Positions 7,343-14,304 of a DNA stretch of 23,335 bases are shown here, one piece after another (the first letter of the stretch is position 1; the number at the start of each line of letters is the position of its first letter). The position numbers and the translations under genes are program-made. Below the pieces are notes generated by a model, which made no database searches, was not told where the DNA came from, and was given only the letters and a program-made list of their open reading frames with translations. The stretch comes from DASXTB01 sp036505615 (GTDB lineage: Bacteria; Acidobacteriota; UBA6911; JACQSX01): positions 1 through 23,335 of the forward strand of contig DASXTB010000302.1 of NCBI GenBank assembly GCA_036505615.1, in the 5' to 3' direction.

Positions 7343-8164
7343 TTAGCTTCCACCTGTAACTTCAAGAACCTGGCCCGAAACATAATCCGAAAGCGGCGAG
7401 GCAAAAAACAGAATCGCTCCGGCCGCTTCTTCCGCAGTGCCAGGGCGCCCCATCGGAATGAGCTTTAGAGAAAAGTCGCGGTTTTCCTTAGGAATTCCCA
7501 AACCGATGTCCGCCCCCGAACGCGAAAGCCGCTCACCCGATTCCTTGACTTGCGTCAAACGCGTCTCAATAAAGCCGAAAGCAACGGCGTTTACCTGGAT
7601 GTTGAACTGTCCCCATTCTTTGGCCAAAGTTCTGGTCAGTCCCACGACGCCCGCCTTGCCTGCCGCATAATTGGCCTGCCCGGCATTTCCGCGGGTGCCG
7701 CTGGTAGAGCTGATATTGATAATCTTGCGGGCCGTTGCCTGGCCGTGCTGCGCCTTCTCACTCTTGGCGGCTTCGCGCAAGTAATGGGACGCAGCGCGGA
7801 TAACGTGGAACGGCGCGGTCAGATGCACGTTGAGCATTGCCTGCCACTGCTCATCGGTCATCTTGTGGAGAGTGCCATCCCAGGTATAACCGGCGTTATT
7901 TACAATCACGTCAATCCTTCCGTATTCGGCCAGCGCCGCCCGGATCAACTGCGGCGGGAACTCAGCAGAGGTCACGTCGCCCGGAACAGCGATGGCATCG
8001 GCGCCGGCGGCGCTAATCGTCTCGAAAGTCTCGCGCACTGGCTGGGGGTCAATATCGCATAGGACCAGGCGCGCTCCATGGGCGCTGAAAAGCACAGCGG
8101 TTGCGCGGCCGATGCCGCGGCCCGCGCCTGTGATGATTGCCACCTTGCCTTCAAGCAATCGCAT
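7343..8164 (-). CDS. short-chain dehydrogenase/reductase, FabG-like
   Basis: This is a 273-residue classical SDR using NAD(P)H. The nucleotide motif TGAGRGIG falls at residues 12-19 (Gly13, Gly17, Gly19). NNAG, an ISSTSG segment and NYAAGKAG supply the structural and catalytic Asn-Ser-Tyr-Lys set, and the protein ends with VSGQVLEVTGGS. I start it at the ATG at 8164 because GGAGAT sits a few bases upstream and the Rossmann fold begins immediately. The frame is open further upstream, but that part reads through the repeat at 8179-8241 and antisense to it looks nothing like an SDR. It resembles 3-oxoacyl-thioester reductases; an insertion of about 10 residues around the KSEKAQHGQATAR stretch precedes the IINISS strand. 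It is the second gene of a three-gene minus-strand operon. Confidence 0.87.
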   Translation of the reverse strand: MRLLEGKVAIITGAGRGIGRATAVLFSAHGARLVLCDIDPQPVRETFETISAAGADAIAVPGDVTSAEFPPQLIRAALAEYGRIDVIVNNAGYTWDGTLHKMTDEQWQAMLNVHLTAPFHVIRAASHYLREAAKSEKAQHGQATARKIINISSTSGTRGNAGQANYAAGKAGVVGLTRTLAKEWGQFNIQVNAVAFGFIETRLTQVKESGERLSRSGADIGLGIPKENRDFSLKLIPMGRPGTAEEAAGAILFFASPLSDYVSGQVLEVTGGS

Positions 8165-8178
8165 CGGTATCTCCTCAT

Positions 8179-8241
8179 CTTCGACCTTCGACTTGGGACT
8201 TTCAACCTGCGACTTGCGACCTTCGACCTGCGATTTGCAAC
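8179..8241. repeat. nine-unit 7-mer array (YTKCGAC type) between two SDR genes
   Basis: Nine contiguous 7-base units in exact register occur here: CTTCGAC, CTTCGAC, TTGGGAC, TTTCAAC, CTGCGAC, TTGCGAC, CTTCGAC, CTGCGAT, TTGCAAC. The third unit is the most diverged. The array fills the 86-base spacer between two cotranscribed SDR genes and ends about 10 bases before the ribosome binding site of the downstream one. Confidence 0.8.
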
Positions 8242-8250
8242 CTCGTGATT

Positions 8251-9033
8251 TCAAGTAATTGTAAGTCCGCCATCCACAACGATCGTCTGCCCGGTGATGT
8301 AATTGGATGCATCGGATGCCAGGAATACCGCCACGCCTTTCAATTCGCCGGGATTTCCCACGCGCTCGATCGGATTGCGGGCGCGGATGGCAGGTTCGAC
8401 CTGCGTGATTACGGGATCCGCCATCCGAGAATGGAAAAAACCGGGTGCAATCGCGTTCACCCGGATTCCACAGCGTCCCCACGAAGCGGCAAGCTCGCGC
8501 GTCAGTCCCATCATGCCTGCCTTGCTTGCGGCGTAACCGGCGTAATGCGGACCCGAGGCAGACGAGCGCAGTCCGGCGATAGAGGCCACGTTGATAATGC
8601 GGCCGTATGCGCGCCTGAGCATCTCACGCCCGGCCGCCTGCGAAAAGAGAAACGCGCCGGTAAGATTGATGTCGATTACTTTGCGCCACTGCTCAAGCGG
8701 CATTCTATCGGGAAGCTCTCCCCAGGTCACGCCGGCGTTGTTGACCAGAATATCAATCTTGCCTAAAGCGGCTACCGTTGCATCGACGACGGCCTGGACC
8801 TGAGTCGGGTCGGACACGTCACAGATTCTTCCTTCTACGGTAAAGCCACGCTGGCGCAGCTCCTGCAGCGCGGCGTTCAGCCACTGCTCGCGACGGGCGC
8901 ACAACATAAGTGCCGCGCCTGCTTCCGCCAGCCCTTCGGCCATTTCTTTGCCCAGACCCCGAGAGCCGCCCGTGACGATTGCCGCACGCCCGGAGAGATT
9001 GAACAGCTCGTTTACGTGAGGCGTCATTGGCAC
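8251..9033 (-). CDS. short-chain dehydrogenase/reductase
   Basis: This is a 260-residue classical SDR, cytoplasmic and NAD(P)-dependent. TGGSRGLG at residues 21-28 is the dinucleotide-binding turn. NNAG, NVASIAG and GYAASKAGM give the Asn, Ser, Tyr and Lys catalytic residues. NYITGQTIVVDGG near the end is the usual SDR C-terminal strand. The overall pattern resembles gluconate 5-dehydrogenase or 3-ketoacyl reductase relatives. The first codon is either GTG at 9033 or the ATG at 9027; neither has a strong Shine-Dalgarno. It is the promoter-proximal gene of the SDR-SDR-MaoC operon, and the repeat-rich 637-base region upstream must contain the operon promoter, although I could not identify it. 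Confidence 0.87.
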   Translation of the reverse strand: MPMTPHVNELFNLSGRAAIVTGGSRGLGKEMAEGLAEAGAALMLCARREQWLNAALQELRQRGFTVEGRICDVSDPTQVQAVVDATVAALGKIDILVNNAGVTWGELPDRMPLEQWRKVIDINLTGAFLFSQAAGREMLRRAYGRIINVASIAGLRSSASGPHYAGYAASKAGMMGLTRELAASWGRCGIRVNAIAPGFFHSRMADPVITQVEPAIRARNPIERVGNPGELKGVAVFLASDASNYITGQTIVVDGGLTIT

Positions 9034-9178
9034 AGATTATGTCTATTTTCTCAGGAGGTTGAAAACAGTTTCGGGCCTGAAAAACAATTGCGTGCACGCG
9101 CCCGTGGGCTTTTTCAGAGCCGCAACGCAGGAGATCCGCTCCCCGCCCTCTGCAATGCTAACCGTTAAATTCTTTACG

Positions 9179-9510
9179 AGCCGCAAAGATTTGGTTTGCT
9201 TTAGACGCCGAAGGCGTGGAAGAGTATAGCCGGGGGCAGAGCGCGTTTTTTGCGCGGCGCCCCCGGTCGACTTCCCCCAATATCGACCTCCGCACCCTGT
9301 AAGGGTGCAACAAAATTTCCCGATGATTGAGCCGAGCCGATCTTCCCAAAAAATATTTTCCTGATTCCTATCGCACCCTTTCAGGGTGCATACCTTTCGT
9401 CGGTATCGCAGACCGGGGGCGCCGCGCAAAAAGCGCGCTCTGCCCCCGGCTATACTCTATGACGCCTACGGCGTCTCCGTCTGCCGTTGCTGCAATATTT
9501 GGTTGCGGCT
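9179..9510. repeat. about 330-bp near-palindromic element with nested hairpins
   Basis: The arms contain a 47-base block (9222-9268) whose reverse complement recurs at 9411-9457 with one mismatch. Outside this, both arms carry GACGCCNNNGGCGT (9204-9217 and 9461-9475) and an AGCCGCAA end. Inside, both carry a palindrome GCACCCTNNNAGGGTGC (9292-9308 and 9373-9389). Each 47-base block is itself a hairpin (CCGGGGGC ... GCCCCCGG, inner GCGC/GCGC around a T or A run). No gene is visible. The rest of the 9034-9670 gap adds only a degenerate CGCGTCCTTTGTGCC arm near 9527 and a leader for the next gene. Confidence 0.85.
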
Positions 9511-9656
9511 CTGCCGCGCTAGGCTATCTTCGCGTCCTTTGTGCCTTTGTGTTGAGTGTTTGTGAATAATCCAGGCTAACGGGCTTTCATGGTTTTTCGC
9601 GTGGTTGTCAACCAAGAGAAAATGGTAGAGGGCGAACGGTTGTTTCGAGCCCTTGT

Positions 9657-9661
9657 AGGAG
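9657..9661 (+). promoter_or_regulatory. Shine-Dalgarno of the site-2 protease gene
   Basis: AGGAG lies 9 bases before the ATG at 9671 and supports that start. Confidence 0.7.
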
Positions 9662-9670
9662 TTTAAAGGT

Positions 9671-10774
9671 ATGAAATGGTCCTGGAAGCTGGGCGAAGTG
9701 GCGGGAATCGGGGTTTATATGCACGCGACCTTTCTCATCCTCATCGGGTGGGTGGCGTTAAGCCACTGGCTGGAAGAGCACAGCCTGGCAGCGACGCTTT
9801 CGGGTGTGGCATTCATCCTGGCGCTTTTTGGCTGTGTGCTCCTCCACGAACTGGGTCATGCTCTGACGGCTAAAAAGTTCGGAATCCGCACCCGTGACAT
9901 TACTCTGTTGCCCATCGGCGGCTTGGCGCGGCTGGAGCGGATGCCCGACGAACCTATTCAAGAGCTGTGGGTAGCGCTGGCTGGTCCTGCGGTAAACGTG
10001 GTCATCGCCGCTCTGCTGTTTGTCTGGCTGCAGCTAACCGGGGGCCTGGGATCACTGGGAAAGTTGAGCGTTTCAGGGGGGCCATTCTTCCCCAGGCTGA
10101 TGGTAGTAAACATATTCCTCGTGCTGTTCAATATGATCCCCGCGTTCCCCATGGATGGCGGTCGCGTCCTGCGGGCGCTCCTGGCGACGCGCATGGACTA
10201 CACTCGTGCGACCCAGATTGCCGCGCACCTGGGACAGGGGATCGCTTTTCTGTTCGGCTTCGTCGGATTTTTTGGCAACCCCTTCCTTTTGTTCATCGCG
10301 TTCTTCGTTTGGATAGGCGCCGCTCAGGAAGCGAGCATGACTCTGATCAAAGCGGCATTGGGCGGGATCCCGGTGAGTCGCGCCATGCTCACCCGTTATA
10401 GAACACTTACACCTGAAGACACGCTGGACCGCGCGGTGCAGTTGATTCTCTCCGGCTCCCAGCAGGATTTCCCGGTTGTTGAGGATGGGCATACCGTGGG
10501 AGTCCTGACTCGAAGCGATTTGCTGGTTGCATTGGCCAAGCAGGGCCAGCAATCACTGGTCAAGGAAGTGATGCGGCGCGATTTTCAAACCGTAGACTCT
10601 TCCGAGATGTTGGAATCTGCATTCACCCGGCTGCAGAGCTGCGAGTGCCACACCCTGCCGGTGGAGCGAAACGGGCGGCTGGTAGGGCTGCTAACCATGG
10701 ATAACGTCGGTGAGTTCATCATGATTCAATCCGCCCTGGGAGGGTCGCCTGGAGCCAAGCTCAATTTAGAATAG
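9671..10774 (+). CDS. site-2 protease family (M50) membrane metalloprotease with CBS pair
   Basis: This 367-residue intramembrane zinc protease has HELGH at residues 59-63 (His59, Glu60, His63) inside a hydrophobic segment. NMIPAFPMDGGRV supplies the third zinc ligand, Asp162. About six hydrophobic segments occupy residues 12-225. The C-terminal 140 residues form two CBS modules (first around DFPVVEDGHTVGVLTRSDLL, second around TLPVERNGRLVGLLTMDNV). This M50-plus-CBS design resembles the SpoIVFB-like group found in many bacteria and archaea, where CBS domains are thought to sense adenine nucleotides. The likely role is regulated cleavage of a membrane-bound substrate; no partner is evident nearby. 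A strong AGGAG precedes the start. The next plus-strand gene begins 52 bases downstream. Confidence 0.92.
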   Translation: MKWSWKLGEVAGIGVYMHATFLILIGWVALSHWLEEHSLAATLSGVAFILALFGCVLLHELGHALTAKKFGIRTRDITLLPIGGLARLERMPDEPIQELWVALAGPAVNVVIAALLFVWLQLTGGLGSLGKLSVSGGPFFPRLMVVNIFLVLFNMIPAFPMDGGRVLRALLATRMDYTRATQIAAHLGQGIAFLFGFVGFFGNPFLLFIAFFVWIGAAQEASMTLIKAALGGIPVSRAMLTRYRTLTPEDTLDRAVQLILSGSQQDFPVVEDGHTVGVLTRSDLLVALAKQGQQSLVKEVMRRDFQTVDSSEMLESAFTRLQSCECHTLPVERNGRLVGLLTMDNVGEFIMIQSALGGSPGAKLNLE

Positions 10775-10826
10775 TGATTTACCCGAAACTTGGACCCCGC
10801 GAATCGGATCGCAGACAGAGAGGACG

Positions 10827-11456
10827 ATGAAACTGCTTATTTTCGGAGCGACGGGCGGGACCGGTCGAGAGCTGCTGCAACAAGGTTTGGGGCAAGGTCA
10901 CGTGGTGACCGCGTTTGCGCGTACCCCTGCTGCGGTCACAACGAAACACTCAAACCTGTCAGTAGCGAAAGGGGATGTTTTAGATTATGACTCGGTTGAG
11001 GCGGCGATGAAAGGTCAAGATGCCGTGCTATCGGCGCTCGGTGTAAAGGCGTTAACAAAGAACACCCTTCTTTCGGAGGGAACGAAAAACATCATCAGGG
11101 CGATGGAAAAGCTCGGCGTCAAGCGATTCATCTGCGAGTCTTCGCTGGGGGTAGGGGATAGCAAAGGGCAGCTCGGATTTCTCTACAGTTACATTCTAAT
11201 ACCGCTATTACTAAGGAATGTCTTTGCGGATAAAGAAATTCAGGAGAGATACATCCGCCAAAGCAAGCTGGACTGGGTCATCGTCCGCCCTGCAATTCTG
11301 ACCAATGGCCCACGAACCGGAGCATATCGCAGCGGTTTCAACGTTACGGACAGGTCGATCAGGGGAAAGATCTCGCGCGCCGATGTAGCTGATTTCATGT
11401 TGAAGCAACTGAGGGACGACCAATTCGTCCACAAGACACCGAGCTTATCTTATTGA
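10827..11456 (+). CDS. NAD(P)-binding oxidoreductase, atypical SDR (NmrA-like)
   Basis: This is a 209-residue single-domain Rossmann protein. KLLIFGATGGTGRELL at the N-terminus carries the glycine motif GATGGTG at residues 7-13, the atypical SDR pattern. SALG, a region with CESSLGVGD, and a WVIVRPAILTNGP strand complete the fold. Similar small proteins include biliverdin/flavin reductase-like and NmrA-like proteins. The classical Tyr-x3-Lys pair is not obvious, so it could be a redox sensor rather than a dehydrogenase. It lies 52 bases after the protease gene and may share its transcript. It converges with the fructose-bisphosphatase gene, whose end is 43 bases away. Confidence 0.83.
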   Translation: MKLLIFGATGGTGRELLQQGLGQGHVVTAFARTPAAVTTKHSNLSVAKGDVLDYDSVEAAMKGQDAVLSALGVKALTKNTLLSEGTKNIIRAMEKLGVKRFICESSLGVGDSKGQLGFLYSYILIPLLLRNVFADKEIQERYIRQSKLDWVIVRPAILTNGPRTGAYRSGFNVTDRSIRGKISRADVADFMLKQLRDDQFVHKTPSLSY

Positions 11457-11499
11457 CCGTCTCTCTTTCGTAGATTTCTGATGAAGTGAGCCGGAAAAT

Positions 11500-12525
11500 T
11501 CACTCAGAGTTTCTGCGTCTCTCCACGAATTTCTGATATTGGCGAATGTCTTCCTCGCTGCCAATAATCAGCGGCACCCGCTGATGCAAGTGTTCTGGTT
11601 GTATCTCCAGGATCCGCTGATCTCCAGTCGTCGCCAATCCTCCGGCCTGTTCTACAATAAAGGCCAGAGGCGACGCCTCATACAACAATCGCAGCTTTCC
11701 CTGTGACTGGCGCTGCCCTTGCTTGTAGGCAGCCGGATAGAGAAAGATTCCGCCGTAAAGCAGGTTGCGGTGAAAGTCGGCGACCAGCGATCCGATGTAA
11801 CGATGAGTGTAAGGTCGCCCGGTGCCGGGGTCGTTCTCTTTCAGGTACTCAATGTAATCCCTTGTTCCAGTGTCCCACTGGTGGGCATTGCCTTCGTTGA
11901 CGCTGTAAATCTGTCCCTTTTTAGGAGTGACGATGTTGGGATGACTCAAGAGGAACTCTCCGATGGCCGGATCGAGAGTGAAACCAGACACCCCATTTCC
12001 CGTCGTATACACCAGCATGGTGCTCGATCCATAGACGATGTATCCGGCAGCCACTTGCTCGCTGCCCCTTCGCAGACAATCCTCTATGGTGCCGTGCGCA
12101 CCGGCGGTCCTCTTGCGGTAAATGGAAAAAATCGTGCCGATGCTGACGTTGGCATCAATGTTTGACGAGCCGTCAAGGGGGTCAAACAAAAGCACGTACT
12201 TTCCCTTGGGAAATCTGGCGGGAATGGGAAGGATGTTTTCTTTTTCCTCTGACGCCATGACACACAAATGACCGCCATGGTCCATGGCCCGATAAATGAC
12301 ATCGTGAGCAAAAACGTCCAGTTTGGTGACTGCGTCGCCGTGAACGTTTTCTTTTCCGGTAAAGCCGAGAATGTCGCCCAGGCCGGCCTTGCTGACTTCT
12401 CTGGCAATGATCTTGGCTGCGATGGTCAAGTCCCACAGCAGGCCGGTGAAATCGCCGGTGGCCTCCGGGTGGAGCCGTTCCTCTTCTACAATGTGTCTTT
12501 GTATGGTGACGATTTTTCCGGTCAC
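11500..12525 (-). CDS. fbp: class I fructose-1,6-bisphosphatase
   Basis: This 341-residue cytoplasmic, magnesium-dependent phosphatase converts fructose 1,6-bisphosphate to fructose 6-phosphate in gluconeogenesis. The metal and phosphate site FDPLDGSSNIDANVSIGTIF lies at about residues 113-132. ASEEKE before it, AAGYIVYGSSTMLVYTTGNGV, and RYIGSLVADFHRNLLYGGIFLYP then GKLRLLYEASPLAFIVEQAGG are all class I hallmarks. The length is normal (E. coli Fbp is about 332). The start chosen is GTG at 12525, which matches the usual N-terminus and has AAGAGA upstream, but the frame stays open back to the transposase stop at 12604. An IS1-like remnant ends roughly 70-80 bases upstream, so the native promoter may have been displaced. 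Confidence 0.95.
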   Translation of the reverse strand: MTGKIVTIQRHIVEEERLHPEATGDFTGLLWDLTIAAKIIAREVSKAGLGDILGFTGKENVHGDAVTKLDVFAHDVIYRAMDHGGHLCVMASEEKENILPIPARFPKGKYVLLFDPLDGSSNIDANVSIGTIFSIYRKRTAGAHGTIEDCLRRGSEQVAAGYIVYGSSTMLVYTTGNGVSGFTLDPAIGEFLLSHPNIVTPKKGQIYSVNEGNAHQWDTGTRDYIEYLKENDPGTGRPYTHRYIGSLVADFHRNLLYGGIFLYPAAYKQGQRQSQGKLRLLYEASPLAFIVEQAGGLATTGDQRILEIQPEHLHQRVPLIIGSEEDIRQYQKFVERRRNSE

Positions 12526-12594
12526 TGGCGTTCTCTTGTGGGGATCAAAACTGTACCGCGGCGCGCCAGGTTTGGGAAGGGCAAACTTGATGGG

Positions 12595-13603
12595 GTAGCG
12601 GTGTCAGAGAGTGGTCGCAAGTTCCCGAAGCGTCCAAACGTGATCCGTGATTCCTGCTTCCATTGCCGGGGTCACTCTCAGTGCCGAAATGAACGGGGCA
12701 CAAGTTGTAATGCGCGAAATGCAGTGCAAGTGCGGCCTGAAGGTTCTACCATTTGCGAGAGAACGCGTAAGTTAGCCGTCCAAGCCTCTTGCACCATTGA
12801 CGCAAAGTACCGTTATTTCGCTCCACATGCGATGTGCTGGCACGTTCCAGGTCCAGCCAGCCAGTGACAGTGGTCTTTTGCACACACCCAAATCTTGGTG
12901 GTCTGTAACTCTCGCGGTACTCGTCTCGCTTGGCGAACAATTTCACAACCTGACTATGGTTTGCCCGATCATACAGGCACATGTCGATCATGGTTTCGTA
13001 AGGCTGAAGGGCGTCTGTGCTCACGTCAAATCTGCTTGGTGCTGTAGCGAATTTTCTCCATGAATTCCTGAGTATTTTTTCGCCGTCTCGTTTTCCAAGA
13101 TGCCATGCCAGCACCAGCTTTGATGTGCGCTCCAAACCGATGAACGTGTAAGCATCTCCGATGTGCGGACCCGCTTCCTCTGGCGTGACGTATCGCTGAT
13201 GCTTCCCACATAGGACCATACTTCATCGAATTCCAGATCCTTTACAGAAACGTTGAGGACGTGCTCTCTGAACAGCCGTTCACAGGACCGGCCGGCCAGG
13301 TTCAGGATGCTGAGAACGGTTCGCTTCTCTACGCTACACAGCCGCGCTGTTCCGCGCACGCTGTTCCCTTCTAGAAGGCAATTGAGAATCATCGTAATCT
13401 TTTCGACCGGCAAACGGACATCCGCTCCGAATGGCTTCTCAGGCGCTTCAGAGAGGCCGCCTTCCGCATTTCTGGCACATGTACCGCTGGACTCGGTTCT
13501 TGCCGTAGAAACGGGCCTTCACCATTTCAATTCTGAAATTGTGGCACGTCATGTTGGACCTTGCTTTCTCCGGGCTAAGGGTCCAAAATGACAGTGGGTC
13601 TAG
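12595..13603. mobile_element. decayed IS1-like insertion sequence
   Basis: The element surrounds the broken transposase below. Candidate ends are GTAGCGGTGTCA at 12595-12606 and, on the other strand, CTAGACCCACTGTCA at 13589-13603. They share TAG and TGTCA but are weak as inverted repeats, so the limits are approximate. No target duplication could be identified. The element lies between fbp and the tRNA-like gene. Confidence 0.45.
12604..13552 (-). pseudogene. IS1-family-like transposase, broken
   Basis: Read in pieces, this encodes a nearly full-length transposase of the large IS1-like type. Pieces in order: MTCHNFRIEMVKARFYG...YMCQKCGRR (zinc-binding N-terminus, ATG at 13552); then, after a frame change, SEAPEKPFGADVR...VEKITMIL...SVRGTARLCSVEKRTVLSIL (helix-turn-helix) and LEFDEVWSYVG. 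After a one-base deletion near 13205 it continues KHQRYVTPEEAG...GDAYTFIGLERTSKLVLAWHLGKRDGE, then LRQWCKRLGRLTYAFSRKW. There a TAG replaces the expected Glu codon. NLQAALALHFAHYN follows, then another frame change and LRVTPAMEAGITDHVWTLRE up to TGA at 12604-12606. At least three frameshifts and one nonsense codon make it inactive. Confidence 0.85.
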
Positions 13604-13680
13604 ACAACCCCGCCTTTTGGCGCAAGCCCGAGGCTAAGCCCTGCGAGTAGTCAGCGCTACTAGCGGGGCTGATTAATTTG

Positions 13681-13753
13681 CGCCCACGGCCCGGCTTGAA
13701 CGGGCATCCGAAGGTTAGCGGCCCTCTGCTCTTTCCAGTTGAGCTACGTGGGC
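13681..13753 (-). tRNA. tRNA or tRNA-like gene, putative anticodon GCT
   Basis: The minus strand folds as a 73-base cloverleaf. It has a 7-bp acceptor stem (GCCCACG/CGTGGGC), D stem GCTC/GAGC with loop AACTGGAAA, anticodon stem GAGGG/CCTTC (one G-T pair), T stem GCCCG/CGGGC with loop TTCAAGC, and discriminator G. CCA is not encoded (GCAA follows). The anticodon loop is CCGCTAA, giving GCT by position. That anticodon is serine, but the variable region is only about 4 bases and lacks the long serine arm. Base 33 is C instead of the near-universal U. It could be a decayed or element-borne tRNA, so its identity is not assigned. Confidence 0.65.
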
Positions 13754-13758
13754 AAACG

Positions 13759-13808
13759 AAGGCCAGCATTTCAGGGTTACCGCCCTTGAATTGCTGGCCT
13801 TTTGTTTT
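13759..13808 (+). terminator. strong hairpin plus T-rich tail upstream of toxin gene
   Basis: AAGGCCAGCATTTCAGGG (13759-13776) pairs with CCCTTGAATTGCTGGCCTT (13783-13801), with one mismatch and one bulge, around a 6-base loop. TTTGTTTT follows. This looks like a plus-strand intrinsic terminator, yet no plus-strand gene precedes it. It sits 6 bases from the 5' end of the minus-strand tRNA-like gene, and could shield the toxin operon from incoming transcription. Confidence 0.6.
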
Positions 13809-13820
13809 CTGAATCATGGC

Positions 13821-13848
13821 GTAAATCATATATAAGTGATATCAGCCA
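13821..13848 (+). promoter_or_regulatory. possible promoter/operator of the toxin-antitoxin operon
   Basis: An AT-rich stretch with TATAAG (13831-13836, possible -10) and an imperfect palindrome ATCATATATAAGTGAT followed by ATCA lies about 30 bases before the toxin start. An autoregulating HTH antitoxin would bind such a site. No clear -35 box is seen. Confidence 0.3.
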
Positions 13849-13863
13849 ATCAAGAGAAATCGC

Positions 13864-14304
13864 TTGCAATATAGCTTAAAAGTGATACATTCCCCCTCGG
13901 AACCCTTGTGGACGTTTTATGATTACGTGGAGAACAGAACTAACCAAATTGAGGATTGGTACGCGGGATTGTCAGACCAAGCACAACTTCAATTTGATAG
14001 CCTATTAAAAGCTAATCGTAAGACCTCGAATCACCTTGAATGGATAGGTTTTAAAGGGTTCTTAAAGGGCGAGTTGAAGCAAGAAAGGATTTGGGAATTG
14101 CAGTTTTATGCCGATAAGCGACAATATCGCGTACTCGGCATTTTTGGCGCTGTCCGAAAGCAAGTTGTTCTGTTAATTGGTTGCTACCATAAAGGTAGGA
14201 TTTATAAACCAAGTAACGCACTTACGACAGCTAGCCAGCGGGCTAAATCCGTAAGACAGGGATATGCAACTATTGAAGAAAGACAGATCACAATTGATTT
14301 CTAA
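13864..14304 (+). CDS. RelE/HigB-like toxin (phage Gp49-like)
   Basis: This is a 146-residue protein with the fold pattern of HigB/Gp49-type ribosome-dependent mRNA interferases. A helical N-terminal half (WYAGLSDQAQLQFDSLLKAN) is followed by the beta-sheet signature ERIWELQFYADKRQYRVLGIF and VVLLIGCYHKG. Toxins of this type have the WELR...YR(V/I)L...FxKK pattern. It is slightly longer than the usual 100-120. The start is TTG at 13864 with AAGAGA upstream, or GTG at 13882; there is no ATG. Toxin before antitoxin is the HigBA order. The antitoxin start overlaps this gene by 41 bases. Base composition is clearly AT-richer than the flanking metabolic genes (one 60-base line here, 13981-14040, is 22 of 60 G+C), pointing to acquisition. 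Confidence 0.7.
   Translation: MQYSLKVIHSPSEPLWTFYDYVENRTNQIEDWYAGLSDQAQLQFDSLLKANRKTSNHLEWIGFKGFLKGELKQERIWELQFYADKRQYRVLGIFGAVRKQVVLLIGCYHKGRIYKPSNALTTASQRAKSVRQGYATIEERQITIDF

Noticed and set aside
8165..8482. N-terminal extension of the SDR gene upstream of 8164
   Set aside because: It reads through the 7-mer array and antisense-overlaps the upstream SDR gene; the Rossmann start with GGAGAT at 8164 fits much better.
9043..9569. Small open frames in the palindromic element (with SRGQSA and ARRPRST-like strings)
   Set aside because: They come from the inverted arms on both strands; none has a ribosome site or family resemblance.
13610..13672. A second tRNA next to the first (CCCCGC ... 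GCGGGG ends)
   Set aside because: The ends pair, but no D, anticodon and T arms of correct spacing fit in between; probably just hairpins downstream of the tRNA-like gene.
13575..13829. Minus-strand frame over the tRNA-like gene
   Set aside because: It covers structured RNA and hairpin sequence and has no recognisable protein features.
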